The notes under the pieces were generated by a model, which was not told where the DNA came from, searched no databases, and worked only from the letters and a program-made list of their open reading frames with translations. Shown here piece by piece: positions 54,901 through 62,805 of a stretch of 64,000 nt of DNA. The translations under genes were made by a program, and so were the position numbers. Numbering within the stretch: position 1 is the first letter of the stretch; every line of letters starts with the position of its first letter. This DNA is from Bacteroidales bacterium 52_46 (GTDB lineage: Bacteria > Bacteroidota > Bacteroidia > Bacteroidales > Muribaculaceae): assembly GCA_001915385.1 (NCBI GenBank), contig MNQK01000004.1:1-64000 (forward strand). Direction: 5' to 3'.

Positions 54901-56221
54901 GGCCGTACTCTCCTCAGCAGGCCTGAAAATAAACTACAAAACGCTGTTTGACACCAAGACTCCCCGACGTCTCGCCGCATCACTCGGCCAAAGCGGGGAC
55001 TCTCCGGCGCCCAAAACCGATATCGCAGCCTCCTCCGCCAACGGCGAGTTTGCCAAGCTGCTTGCCGGGAACACAGTCAAAGCCTTTAACGAAGGTGAGC
55101 GGCTGACAATCGGCAACGTGCTCCTGACGGGAGCTACAGGATTTCTTGGTATCCACATGCTGCATCATCTGATAGAGCACACCGAAGCACAGATTTACTG
55201 CATAGTGCGCTCCGCAAGGGAGTTCAGCGCATCGTCAAGGCTACGCACGCTCATGTTCTACTACTTCGGTGACACCTTCGAGCATCTACTGGACAAACGG
55301 ATATTCATCATCGAAGGCGACCTAAACGACACCCGGACGATTGCCGCACTTGATTCCGCAAAGATTGACACCGCAATAAACTGCGCCGCAAGCGTAAAGC
55401 ACTTCGCCCCGGGCAATGAGATTGAACACGCCAATGTAGACACCGTCCGCAACATCGTCGAATGGTGCTCGGCCAACGACCGCCCACTCGTACATGTATC
55501 GACCGTTTCTGTAGCCGGCGAAGTCAACGTGGCCGATGCTGCGACAAAAATTCTTACTGAGCAGACTCTTGACATGGGACAGGGATTGTCCAACCAATAT
55601 GTCAAATCGAAATACGAAGCTGAACGAATTATACTCGACGCCGTCGAAGCCGGCCGGCTCAACGCCAAAATCATGCGCGTGGGCAACATCTCGCCGCGCA
55701 ATTCCGACGGCGAATTTCAGGCCAATTTCCAGAACAACGCGTTCATGGGACGCCTGAGGGCCTATCTCGCTCTCGGTTGTGTGCCTTACAGCCACCTTGT
55801 ATCGGAGTGTGAGTTCTCGCCGGTCGACATGCTGGCGCATTCAATCCTCGACCTTGCCACGACACCGGCGGCCAACATCGTGTTCCATCCTCTCAACAAC
55901 CATCACATCCCTCTTGCCGACGTGATTGACGTGATGGCCGAAGTGCTCGGCGTCTCAATTGACTTTGTCGATGATGACGAGTTCGGCAAACGCCTGTCTG
56001 AAGCCATGGAAACAGCGTCCGAACGTGTGACGTTCCTCCAGCCGCTCGTAGCCTATGAATCGGAAAACGGCGCCACGACCTTCGCCGGTTTTACATCAAC
56101 CTACACCAACTGCATTCTATACCATCTCGGATTCAGATGGGGCGAGACATCCACTACATATATCAGGAACTTTATCCGAGCCATTGCCGGACTCGGATAC
56201 TTCGACCCGGTCATGGACTGA
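48920..56221 (+). CDS. Dimodular NRPS, C-A-T-C-A-T-R
   Basis: A 2433-residue nonribosomal peptide synthetase. Condensation 1: HHxxxDG at 127-133. Adenylation 1: TSGSTGKPKG from 593, YGPTE at 723, NGKIDRR at 911. Carrier 1: attachment Ser 968 in TGLTSL (atypical, the GGxS glycines are replaced). Condensation 2: HH 1146-1147. Adenylation 2: TSGSTGRPKG from 1602, YGPTE at 1747, NGKLDRK at 1931. Carrier 2: GGTS with Ser 1987. Terminal reductase: TGATGFLG near 2071, YxxxK at 2227-2231. The starter condensation domain suggests an acylated first residue; the reductase releases an aldehyde or alcohol. Manual pocket reading begins with Asp 235 in both A domains, giving alpha-amino acids but no firm substrates. 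Confidence 0.93.
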   Translation: MKQSPLSQTQLGIYLGSAYRDDLAYHIAYIFRFPADTDPDSLAAALRKTIAAHPALNVSIDTDDKGEALMKWDENDIPEIPVANMTEAQFEALKPMLIEHLAVPGNHMSRFRIIRTENSTCLIAIIHHIIYDGSSMRIFLHDLDSALKGNNPGKETFTQFDVVEKEIAGRKTPQYDEQKEYYKRTFGDFDSDGTALFPDAREIKAEDKTGTESATAGNHKIFRLLTSPDVFKGGAATANAAMGIALGAFTGRDDVLFTTVYHGRNTPDTENTVGMLVRTLPVRCRLGDDTTVAGLIAEMKAQRDATRANDLYSFADFSAMLGYEQNVLFGYQGRLLDFDGLIDGMTAERIDNGDTGVPLTIQMYVTDNGLDVDVIWRGDLYSEAAVSRLVATFDLALTQLCDPANATLTVSRLALVGSEEEEELKRLETVPALPYDRSMPIEGVIASVARRIPGKAAVVAGNVTLTYADVDMITTRMSRRLAENGIVPGDTVGVMIPRSEWMSLIPVAAMKAQAAYAPLDPTFPQERLSFMIEDAGINTIITVDGLADKVLPDFKGRILDARLLNTAPDGDQPTATPENWEAAPDAPFVVLYTSGSTGKPKGVTLTRGNLLNYSHDYVEIAKYGEADRIPAYANFGFDAHMMDLYPTLMAGATLYILDDEIRHDLDALHDFFEKNRITCAFLTTQIAWQLFTLYEFSTLRWLACGGEKLPPTGELPFVFANLYGPTECSVIATYFIPRGATDGTVIGRPIPGYGVRVLDRHGRRVPRGVPGELLITGAGVGLGYLNRPELTAEKFIEADGARAYRTGDLARWNENGDIQFLGRMDGMVKLRGLRIELGEIEAVATRHEAIRQFVAAVKSVGGNDQLVGYYAVKDGMEVSPDELRSFMAEDLTEFMIPATVMRLDKMPMTPNGKIDRRALPVPEIKLEEDDFVKAETPQEIEITGIVSELLGHNAFGVTTNLLKTGLTSLLAMRLVATIAKRMNVRITSKEAMADPTVRGIVKAISAVGADVPAAKTIHKRKYYPITENQRGVLIDWERNRDAVQYNVPQAIKLKPDTDLNRLRDALTATVKAHPALSATFVNRNGDVMQQRRDIGNVLVAELSLDSTPSRGQMQELVRPFDLFADPLYRFTIIRTPQGDWLFMDFHHIVFDGVSAMVFFDSLAKAYAGEHLQEEEYSAFEWAADEAAVMQSSEYEEAEQWFDRLLDSVETTVYPHSTRPEAVTPGTLLRREIEIDGAGIDRFCRDNALTPSNFFLSVFMQTLHRLTRNDTVAITTINNGRNDVRLVDDIGMFVKTLPAVSKMSAKQAAEMAPASMSLSLQEQFNTTRGYDFFPFTEIVDKYGLRPEIMYVYEGGVSLDAEDGPLGKDKIPVSLDTAKVPLTLLIFTPAPGTYRLELEYDGSLYNNADMSVLLEMTAEAASKNTFTATVKEATLLSDAQDALLASIRNGVTGEVGFKSYHGALEQQVDATPDATALVACDRTLSFAGLDAEANRIANYLRANGVGRGDKVVVLLPRDSRLITTIYGVMKSGAAYIPCDPDYPVERIRLITEDSDSRLIITTADRVDSFPGKAACIDAILAESADSSRPVDDTQSDDPAYLIYTSGSTGRPKGVVIHHGAAANYLYGYRELIYRPMKEHEPRVNMLIVTISFDASHVDLGTSLTSGHTLVLANEEECKDVTLLSGLMRRNRVEAFDATPSRLAAMLELPEFREAISDCRLLNIGGEGIPHSLLHKLDSAGFKGLIVNEYGPTETTVGSNHAILTSDKPVTVGPPFYNYKEYILDGWGGELPVGAIGELVIAGRSVGKGYHNMPEKNAESFITFNGERAYRTGDLARWLPDGDVDVLGRIDHQVKLRGLRIELGEIESVANSFKGVKMSVANVCKINNIDHLCIWYEGTDISQEELKLHLQRHLTDYMVPDSFNPVEKIPVTPNGKLDRKNLPAPVLEQLAEYEEPAPGAESRIAEAFRAALGLERVGANDDFFKIGGTSINAIKVVAVLSSAGLKINYKTLFDTKTPRRLAASLGQSGDSPAPKTDIAASSANGEFAKLLAGNTVKAFNEGERLTIGNVLLTGATGFLGIHMLHHLIEHTEAQIYCIVRSAREFSASSRLRTLMFYYFGDTFEHLLDKRIFIIEGDLNDTRTIAALDSAKIDTAINCAASVKHFAPGNEIEHANVDTVRNIVEWCSANDRPLVHVSTVSVAGEVNVADAATKILTEQTLDMGQGLSNQYVKSKYEAERIILDAVEAGRLNAKIMRVGNISPRNSDGEFQANFQNNAFMGRLRAYLALGCVPYSHLVSECEFSPVDMLAHSILDLATTPAANIVFHPLNNHHIPLADVIDVMAEVLGVSIDFVDDDEFGKRLSEAMETASERVTFLQPLVAYESENGATTFAGFTSTYTNCILYHLGFRWGETSTTYIRNFIRAIAGLGYFDPVMD

Positions 56222-56223
56222 TT

Positions 56224-56841
56224 ATGCTGTTGGCTTCTGAAACAATCGAAATAAACCCGGCGATTGATTTCGCGACACTCGACAACCGCCTCATGCGGCT
56301 TCCCCTCTGGAGACGCCGCATGGCAATGTCGTTTGCCCGAGACATCGACTGCCTGCAATCGGTCATGTCCTACGAGCTGCTTGCCAAAATGCTCCATGAC
56401 ACGTTAAGAATCCCACCGGGAACTTTCACTATCGAATACGGTATCACTGGCAAGCCTGCCATTGCCGGACGGCATGACATACATATCAGCCTCAGCCACT
56501 GTGACAGGGCTGTAATGGCCGCTGTTGCCGACTGCCCTGTAGGCTGCGATGTCGAAGCAATCACCACCGATACTGCGGCAGCGATGTCCCAGACTATTGA
56601 TTACTGTTTCAGCCCGCGGGAACGCCGCGCAATATTGCAAGCCTCCGACCCCGAGGTCGAATTCATTAAAATCTGGACTGTCAAAGAGGCAGTTTTCAAA
56701 CTCGACAACGACATTGACATCGAGACGCTCGACACCACGGCTCTATCCCGGCGATTCAATATCAAATCGACCGTCACACCCGCCTTCATTTCGACAGTCG
56801 CCACCTTAAACAGCAAAATTCATCCAAAAGACGTAACATGA
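56224..56841 (+). CDS. Sfp-type 4'-phosphopantetheinyl transferase
   Basis: A 205-residue enzyme that attaches phosphopantetheine to the NRPS carrier domains. The family motifs are VGCDVEAI (GxDxE form) and IWTVKEAVFK (WxxKEAxxK form). It starts 3 bases after the NRPS stop (ATG 56224), so the two are translated together and dedicated activation is likely. Confidence 0.9.
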   Translation: MLLASETIEINPAIDFATLDNRLMRLPLWRRRMAMSFARDIDCLQSVMSYELLAKMLHDTLRIPPGTFTIEYGITGKPAIAGRHDIHISLSHCDRAVMAAVADCPVGCDVEAITTDTAAAMSQTIDYCFSPRERRAILQASDPEVEFIKIWTVKEAVFKLDNDIDIETLDTTALSRRFNIKSTVTPAFISTVATLNSKIHPKDVT

Positions 56842-57001
56842 TGCTGAGTTTGCACGGCGTTGAGTGTCCTTCGGACGCCCACGTGTTATTGATATGATTT
56901 GGAAAACAACTGCACATTACAGTGGGGTAATATATAATCGCTAATTATCGATAGGTAATAGTATATTACGCCAAAAATCGGGATTCTATAGATAAACCAA
57001 A

Positions 57002-57048
57002 CCGTGGCTGCTATCGGCCGGGGGTTGTTACCCTGATAGCAGCCACGG
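57002..57048. terminator. Hairpin between convergent genes
   Basis: A perfect 14-bp stem (CCGTGGCTGCTATC at 57002-57015, GATAGCAGCCACGG at 57035-57048). On the minus strand it is followed by a T-rich stretch, so it probably ends the lipoprotein gene, and may also stop readthrough from the NRPS locus. The rest of 56842-57138 has no gene. Confidence 0.5.
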
Positions 57049-57138
57049 CTTATACTACAGACAAAGCGTCTTGACCGACAGGCTCCGGCAAAAAGGATTG
57101 CAATCCAAATTCCCGTCTGAGCCGCATTCGTACCGATA

Positions 57139-58002
57139 TCAGTTCTTGTCGCTTGTCTGTGCGCGATACGACAGGCTTGCCGTGATGAGATTGTCCTCGG
57201 TCATGATGCGTATCTGGGTCGACGAATCGAAGTGCGACTCCATGCTTATGGCTTTTGCCACGAAAGGCGAAGCCGTCGACGAAGGCTGCTTGGCGGTGAC
57301 ATCATCCTCGACGTTGATTATGATGCCGCGGTCGGTAAGCGTGTAGGGGAGGTTCTCGAATGCAAGTTCGGGATACATCTTGTTCTTGTCATCAAGATAA
57401 TAGACGGCAACCGTTGCAGTCGACTTATCGCGGTCGAGCACATAGCTGTAATACGGACGGTTACTGCTGTTTACCACGCTGCCGTCGGCATTGGCGGTGA
57501 TGATGGTAGAACCGGGAAGGTATGCGGATTTCGCCACTGCCACGACCTTATATTGGTTGTCAAGCTCGAACGATATGGCATAATATGTTCCGACCTGACC
57601 TACAGCCGAGAAATAAGCATTCGATTGCGAGAGGCGGAAGTTGCTGATATTATGCGACACACCGCCTATTACCGAAGTGGCATTGGGCACATTGACTACG
57701 GCTGCGCCGGTATCCTTGTCCTGACCGAACGAGGCCTGTTCGATTTTAAGGCTTACAGGGCTGCCGCCGAGCGTCAGACGCAGATTGGTTATCTCAATAT
57801 TGACTTTCCCGCTGATAAGGTCGAAATCCATAAGATAATACGCGCCTTCGGTCGATGTCGAAGCGTTTGTCGTATAGTCGGTCACGTATGTTATATTATT
57901 GCTGTAACGGTACTGCACAGTCTGCGACGGATCGTCAGAATCGCACGAAGCCAAGGCGAAAACAGCAACAAATGTCAATAAAAAGGTTTTGATGATTTTC
58001 AT
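57139..58002 (-). CDS. Lipoprotein of unknown function
   Basis: A 287-residue protein starting MKIIKTFLLTFVAVFALASCDSD, with lipobox ASC at about residue 19, so it is anchored to a membrane and probably surface-exposed. The mature part is beta-rich with many Ser, Thr and Asn. It lies 93 bases downstream of the TonB receptor gene and may be its partner. ATG 58002 is chosen over a longer frame from 58038. Confidence 0.75.
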   Translation of the reverse strand: MKIIKTFLLTFVAVFALASCDSDDPSQTVQYRYSNNITYVTDYTTNASTSTEGAYYLMDFDLISGKVNIEITNLRLTLGGSPVSLKIEQASFGQDKDTGAAVVNVPNATSVIGGVSHNISNFRLSQSNAYFSAVGQVGTYYAISFELDNQYKVVAVAKSAYLPGSTIITANADGSVVNSSNRPYYSYVLDRDKSTATVAVYYLDDKNKMYPELAFENLPYTLTDRGIIINVEDDVTAKQPSSTASPFVAKAISMESHFDSSTQIRIMTEDNLITASLSYRAQTSDKN

Positions 58003-58095
58003 ATCGATAAAAATTTTAATAAAATTAAGTTTGTGCATTGAATAATGGTGTAGATAAATAACGCTGTTTACCGGATATTATTGTATCGGCCGGCA

Positions 58096-60357
58096 TCACA
58101 TCGCGAAATCGAAGCGCAGCGTCACTCCGAAGCGGCGCGGATTGCCCCGCTGCACGAACTTGTTTCCTATCGACTCGAAATAAAATGTCGAATACTTCGT
58201 CTTGGTGATATTATCCCCCCACAGCTCGATATCGGCCAGAGGAGTACGCAGATTGACCGACAGACCTGCGAGAGCGTAGAAAGGCTGCTTCACCGTGTTC
58301 TCCTCGTCCCAGTATATCGGGCCGACGCCGCGACAGTTGGCGTTCACCTCTATACCCGTGAGCCACGACGTATTGATGTCGGTAGCGTAAGTCAGCGACG
58401 CAAACAGCGTGTTCATCGGCGCGTAAGGCACATGGTTGCCCTTGCAGTCCACCAGCCCGTTGTTGAAGCGGCGGAAACGCGCGTCGGCATGCCCGTACGA
58501 CGCATTGACAATAAAATGCCTGTCGGGACGCCATGTCGCCGCTATCTCCACGCCCTTGGAGTGTGTGCGCCCGGCATTGGCCATCACGCGCCCTGTCGTA
58601 GTTCCTTCGGGAAACATTGTCATCTGCTGGTCGCGCGTATCGATAAAAAACAGCGTCGCATCCAGATCGAGAGTGTTGTCAAACAGCGACGTCGTGGCAT
58701 TCAGCTCGTAGCTCCAGCTCTTCTCGGGGTCGTATGATATGATTTCGTCCACATCATATTTCTGCTCGCCCCCCATCATCCCCATCAGGCTTTGCTGGAG
58801 TATGTCGGAAAACATCTGCGTGTTGTATCCGCCGGCCTTGTACCCCTTCGACACCACGATGCCAACGGCCGTCGAGCGGTTGAAACTGTACGACAGCTTC
58901 AGCTCCGGCAGCAGTTGCAGCGACGTGGTATGCAACCGGTCGGCCAGATCGAGATTGACCGGAATCTGCTTTATCGGTATGAGCATCGGTCCCTGCTGAC
59001 GGTAGAGCGTAAGCCCCGTGTTGACATAGCTGTGGTAGTCAATCGAGCTGCGTTCGAACGCCAGACGCAGGCCTACCGACGCCGTCCACCGTCCCCATTC
59101 ATATTCGCTCTTGTGGTACGCCGCCACACCCCAGTTGGGCGTCGTGAAATCCGACGCGAGCACCATCGTGCGCTCGTCCCATTTTATCTGCATTGGCGAG
59201 CCCGGCGTGTTGGCATTGTCTTCGATGAGAGTCTTGATGCCGTAATCCTTGAACGTCACCGGCGCCGACATATTCCCCCGCTTGTAGAAACCGAAAAGGC
59301 CTCCGAGGTATTTGTATTGCCCCGCCGCACCCTTCACGATGAAATCCTGTGTCAACGTCCACTCATGCCGTTTCTGTGTGAGCGTGAAGTAATCTTCAGG
59401 CAGAAAATCCTGGTCGAGCGTCATATTATCGTTGATATACTGGAACGCCGTGATTGACGATACCGACACATTCTCGCCGAAGTATCTCACCGTCAGTCCG
59501 TCAACCACCGATGTGCGGTCATAGAAGCATGTATCATTATGGTTTATCTCTCCCGACGCCAGCGACTCGTAGGGGTATCCCCCCTGCCGTGTCGACGACA
59601 CCCACGCGCTGTTTTCGAGCAGCAACGCCGCCGACGGACGCCATGCCAGTTTGACGCGTCCGAGCCAGTTGCGCTCCGTGTCCACCTTTTTTCCGGTATA
59701 CAGGTTGCGGAAAAAGCCGTCGGTCGAATTGAACGACCCCCCGACGGCCAGACCCAACGCAGGCGACAGCTTGCCGTAGGCCGACAGCGCGGCGCGCCAC
59801 GAATTGCCCGAGCCGTATTCGGCCAGCGCCCTCACCCCCTGATATCTGAGCGGCGACAGCGTCGACATATTGATAACACCGCCTATGGAGTTGCGCCCGT
59901 AGAGTATGCTCTGCGGTCCGCGCACCACCTCAATCCGGTCAAGGTCGGTGAACGTGAAGTCGTAGTTGTCTTTGTTGAGAAGCGGCACATTGTCGATGTT
60001 AAGCGCCACGATAGGCTGGTCGATACGCGTGCCGAGGCCGCGCACGTAGATTGACGACGTCATCCGCGAACCGTACTGCGGCATATAGAAATTCGGGGCC
60101 ACCTCGCTCACTCCCTTCACTCCGTCGATGTCCAGACGTTCTATCGTCTGCATGTCGACCGTCGTTACCGACGAAGGGAACATGGCGTCAGAAGTCGATT
60201 TTATCACCGACACCGACACCTCGTTGAGTCCTACCACCGAGTCAAGATACTCGGCACTCCCCGCAGCCGGCTCGGGCGACGCCACGGCCTTGGATTGTCC
60301 GGGTATCACTACCGATGCTGCCGCACAACAGCATACACAAATTAATGTCTTTTTCAC
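58096..60357 (-). CDS. TonB-dependent outer-membrane receptor
   Basis: A 753-residue receptor without the SusC-type N-terminal domain. Signal peptide at the start, plug domain (PSSVTTVDMQTIERLDI to QPIVALNIDNVPL, IEVVRGPQSILYGRNSIGGVINM), then a 22-strand barrel ending in the C-terminal aromatic RFGVTLRFDFAM. The plug and barrel resemble catecholate or vitamin receptors rather than glycan ones; the ligand is unknown. No ATG exists near the start: GTG 60357 (KKTLICVCCC follows) is used, and a TTG lies at 60363. The two ends of the promoter region are shared with the divergent sigma gene. Confidence 0.9.
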   Translation of the reverse strand: MKKTLICVCCCAAASVVIPGQSKAVASPEPAAGSAEYLDSVVGLNEVSVSVIKSTSDAMFPSSVTTVDMQTIERLDIDGVKGVSEVAPNFYMPQYGSRMTSSIYVRGLGTRIDQPIVALNIDNVPLLNKDNYDFTFTDLDRIEVVRGPQSILYGRNSIGGVINMSTLSPLRYQGVRALAEYGSGNSWRAALSAYGKLSPALGLAVGGSFNSTDGFFRNLYTGKKVDTERNWLGRVKLAWRPSAALLLENSAWVSSTRQGGYPYESLASGEINHNDTCFYDRTSVVDGLTVRYFGENVSVSSITAFQYINDNMTLDQDFLPEDYFTLTQKRHEWTLTQDFIVKGAAGQYKYLGGLFGFYKRGNMSAPVTFKDYGIKTLIEDNANTPGSPMQIKWDERTMVLASDFTTPNWGVAAYHKSEYEWGRWTASVGLRLAFERSSIDYHSYVNTGLTLYRQQGPMLIPIKQIPVNLDLADRLHTTSLQLLPELKLSYSFNRSTAVGIVVSKGYKAGGYNTQMFSDILQQSLMGMMGGEQKYDVDEIISYDPEKSWSYELNATTSLFDNTLDLDATLFFIDTRDQQMTMFPEGTTTGRVMANAGRTHSKGVEIAATWRPDRHFIVNASYGHADARFRRFNNGLVDCKGNHVPYAPMNTLFASLTYATDINTSWLTGIEVNANCRGVGPIYWDEENTVKQPFYALAGLSVNLRTPLADIELWGDNITKTKYSTFYFESIGNKFVQRGNPRRFGVTLRFDFAM

Positions 60358-60383
60358 CTGCAAAGAAATTGATTTTTAAAATA

Positions 60384-60391
60384 CAAAGTTA
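60384..60391 (-). promoter_or_regulatory. -7 element of the TonB receptor gene
   Basis: Minus-strand TAACTTTG matches TAnnTTTG and lies about 27 bases upstream of the GTG start, implying a very short leader. The -33 region is not clear. Confidence 0.4.
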
Positions 60392-60491
60392 GTCAATATT
60401 GCGTAATAAAAAAAATTTGATTAACTTTACGCTTCAAACGTCCACAATTTGCCACATTCCACATTGTAGAATGCGCCTAAACTCACCGACC

Positions 60492-61052
60492 ATGTCAAAA
60501 GAACCCGCCAAAGACTCCCCAGAGCTCATCGAGCGCCTGCGCGATCCGTCGACCGCACGCAGCGCCTTCACCGAGGTGATTGCAGCCTATTCCGAGCCGC
60601 TCTACTGGCAGATAAGACGTATGGTCGAGAACCACGACGACGCCAACGACATACTCCAGGACACATTCATCAAGGCATGGACATCGCTCGACCATTTCCG
60701 CGGCGACGCCCGCCTCTCCACCTGGCTCTACAAAATCGCCGTCAACGAGAGCCTCACATTCCTCGCCCGCGAACGCCGGCGCAACAATGTCTCGATTGAC
60801 GACGAAGCCTCGATGCTCATCAACGCCATCGAAGCCGACACCAACGTCGACGGCGACGCCCTCGCCCTCGAGCTCCGCAAAGCCATAGCCACCCTCCCCG
60901 AAAAGCAGCGCATAGTGTTCAACATGCGCTACTACGACGAAATGAAATACGAACAGATGGCCGAGATACTCGGCACATCGGTCGGCGCCCTCAAAAGCTC
61001 CTATCACCTCGCCGTAAAAAAAATCGAGCAATATTTTTCCGACTATGATTAA
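60492..61052 (+). CDS. ECF-type RNA polymerase sigma factor
   Basis: A 186-residue sigma factor. Region 2: DDANDILQDTFIKAWTSLDHFRGDARLSTWLYKIAVNESL. Region 4: LPEKQRIVFNMRYYDEMKYEQMAEILGTSVGALKSSYHLAVKKIEQYF. ATG 60492 is chosen over an upstream one at 60471. It is the first gene of a three-gene unit with a short membrane protein (probable anti-sigma) and a Spy-like periplasmic protein, which suggests an envelope-stress response. Confidence 0.92.
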   Translation: MSKEPAKDSPELIERLRDPSTARSAFTEVIAAYSEPLYWQIRRMVENHDDANDILQDTFIKAWTSLDHFRGDARLSTWLYKIAVNESLTFLARERRRNNVSIDDEASMLINAIEADTNVDGDALALELRKAIATLPEKQRIVFNMRYYDEMKYEQMAEILGTSVGALKSSYHLAVKKIEQYFSDYD

Positions 61053-61177
61053 ACTTTTTTTACAATCGCGAGTCTAAACGGTAAAACAATAATTCCGCCG
61101 GCAGCGCTTATCATGCCAATGCATTGGCTCTCAGCGCGACATGCCGGATGGCTTCAAAACACAAACGTTATCTCTCT

Positions 61178-61618
61178 ATGAAAGAAACCAACGACATACT
61201 TGACAAGATAGGACGACACTCGGGCATGACAGTACCCGAGGGTTACTTCGACAACTTTGTCGCGAAAATGTCCGAGGCACTTCCCGATGTCGTCGCCGCG
61301 CCCGAGCCAAAACGCACGTTCTGGCACCGAATACGTCCCTACGCCTACATGGCCGCAATGTTTGCCGGCATCTGGTGCATGATGAAGATGTTCGGCCTCC
61401 TCTCCGGCCCGGGCCCCGACCTTACCGACATCAACAACTATCCCGGCGTCATGACCGCGCTCAACGACGTCACTTTTGTCCACGACTACATCTACCCCGC
61501 CGTCGACCAGTATGAACTTATGGAAGACCTCTACATGCAGTCGGCCGACATGTCCGACGACATGCCCCTCGACAGCATCCCGGCCGACCTCGGCATAATA
61601 TTCGACGACTCTATCTGA
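61178..61618 (+). CDS. Membrane protein, probable anti-sigma factor
   Basis: A 146-residue protein. The N-terminal cytoplasmic segment (MKETNDILDKIGRHSGMTVPEGYFDNF) resembles those of Bacteroidetes sigma partners. One transmembrane helix (AYMAAMFAGIWCMMKMFGLL) and an acidic periplasmic tail follow. It lies 125 bases after the sigma gene and shares a TGATG junction with the Spy-like gene. Confidence 0.7.
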   Translation: MKETNDILDKIGRHSGMTVPEGYFDNFVAKMSEALPDVVAAPEPKRTFWHRIRPYAYMAAMFAGIWCMMKMFGLLSGPGPDLTDINNYPGVMTALNDVTFVHDYIYPAVDQYELMEDLYMQSADMSDDMPLDSIPADLGIIFDDSI

Positions 61619-62115
61619 TGAACCGATTGTTTCCACGTCAAAAAAAGCCCCTGATGAAACACTTTTCCTCCATATTCCTCTTAATGCTCGCACTTTGCAT
61701 CGCACTCCCGGCCACCGCCCAGAACCGCGACCGCAAGCAGTTCCGCGACGACATACGCGAGTACAAGCACAACTACTTCCGCCAGAAACTCGATCTCTCC
61801 CGCGAGCAGGCCGCCTCATTCTTCGACCTCTACGACAAGATGGACGACGCCATAACCGACCTTAACGACGACGCACGCACCCTCGAGACCAAAATCTACG
61901 ACGCCCCAGAAGGCTCAATCACCGACATCGAATACGAGACCGCGACAAAAGCGCTCCTCGAAGTAAAAGAGAAAGAAGCCGCCCTCGAAAAGGAATACTA
62001 CGCGCAATTCGCCGAAATCCTTAACAAAAAACAGCTTTTTGAGCTCCGCAAGGTAGAGCGCGACTTCACCATGCAGCTCCTCAAATACCACCACAAAAAC
62101 GGCAAAAAGAAATAG
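61618..62115 (+). CDS. Periplasmic Spy/CpxP-like protein
   Basis: A 165-residue helical protein with a signal peptide (MKHFSSIFLLMLALCIALPATAQ, if the start is ATG 61654). The mature part is a charged helical hairpin with the LxxEQ-like LDLSREQAASFFDLYDKMD and LFELRKVERDF. Such proteins act as periplasmic chaperones or stress sensors. The coupled ATG 61618 gives 12 more residues. Confidence 0.75.
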   Translation: MNRLFPRQKKPLMKHFSSIFLLMLALCIALPATAQNRDRKQFRDDIREYKHNYFRQKLDLSREQAASFFDLYDKMDDAITDLNDDARTLETKIYDAPEGSITDIEYETATKALLEVKEKEAALEKEYYAQFAEILNKKQLFELRKVERDFTMQLLKYHHKNGKKK

Positions 62116-62123
62116 CCGATGGA

Positions 62124-62144
62124 GCGGGGGCGTCTCGCCCCCGT
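62124..62144. repeat. REP palindrome
   Basis: GCGGGGGCGTCTCGCCCCCGT is a single copy of the palindrome found doubled at 62574-62650. It lies 9 bases after the Spy-like gene and may end its transcript. Confidence 0.6.
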
Positions 62145-62204
62145 TGTAATTCCTATCCCGGAACAAACACTCCCCGCAGTAATCTCCGCTAAAAACCTAC
62201 CCAT

Positions 62205-62245
62205 ACAGATAGCGCCGTGAGGAAAACCCTCACGGCGCTATCTGT
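62205..62245 (-). terminator. 18-bp perfect hairpin
   Basis: ACAGATAGCGCCGTGAGG (62205-62222) pairs with 62228-62245 around a five-base loop. It lies downstream of the small minus-strand gene at 62264 and may act in both directions; no T run follows on the plus strand. Confidence 0.5.
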
Positions 62246-62263
62246 GTTCACACCTCCGACGTG

Positions 62264-62458
62264 TTACCTGCCGGTGCGCTCGCCGCCACCTTTATCCGTG
62301 CTTTCATCTACGGCATCAACGATGATTTCAGCGTTCTCCACACGGCCGTGGCCACGTTTTACAGCCAGCTCGCCGGCCTCGCGCACATCGGCGCTGTCAA
62401 CCACTATCTCGTCTTTTACAGTCTCCGTTTTCGCGGAAGAGGTGCATTTCGTTTTCAT
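62264..62458 (-). CDS. Small acidic protein, uncertain
   Basis: A 64-residue frame from ATG 62458 (MKTKCTSSAKTETVKDEIVV to DESTDKGGGERTGR), rich in Glu, Asp and Val, with a coherent composition and a hairpin directly after it. No family recognised. Overlapping plus-strand frames are weaker. Confidence 0.45.
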   Translation of the reverse strand: MKTKCTSSAKTETVKDEIVVDSADVREAGELAVKRGHGRVENAEIIVDAVDESTDKGGGERTGR

Positions 62459-62573
62459 AGTCACAAATCTGCTTTACTTTAATTCTCGGAGCAATAATCT
62501 CCAACATAACAAACACCCCTCCCCCGAAAAAGTTCACCACCCCACAAAAAAATTACCGCGACGATTTGTTTAT

Positions 62574-62650
62574 GGGGCGGGGGCGTCTCGCCCCCGTGGT
62601 ATTATTCTTACACCCTGAAAGTTACCACGGGGGCGAGACGCCCCCGCCCC
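62574..62650. repeat. REP/BIME inverted repeat
   Basis: Two perfect 28-base inverted arms (62574-62601 and 62623-62650) around a 21-base loop; each arm contains the palindrome GGGGGCGTCTCGCCCCC. It belongs to the same family as 62124-62144. The stretch 62651-62805 has no gene. Confidence 0.75.
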
Positions 62651-62805
62651 ACTCAGCTCACTTAAACAGCATTGAATCGCGTTCGGACAACTTTATAGTC
62701 CCGCGCGCCATTATTCACCAACTACTGCACCGTGTTCTCTTGTTTAGATAAAGCACGAGGGGCCGCGCGATGCGCGACCCCTCGTCTATTGCATTTTGTT
62801 GTGGC

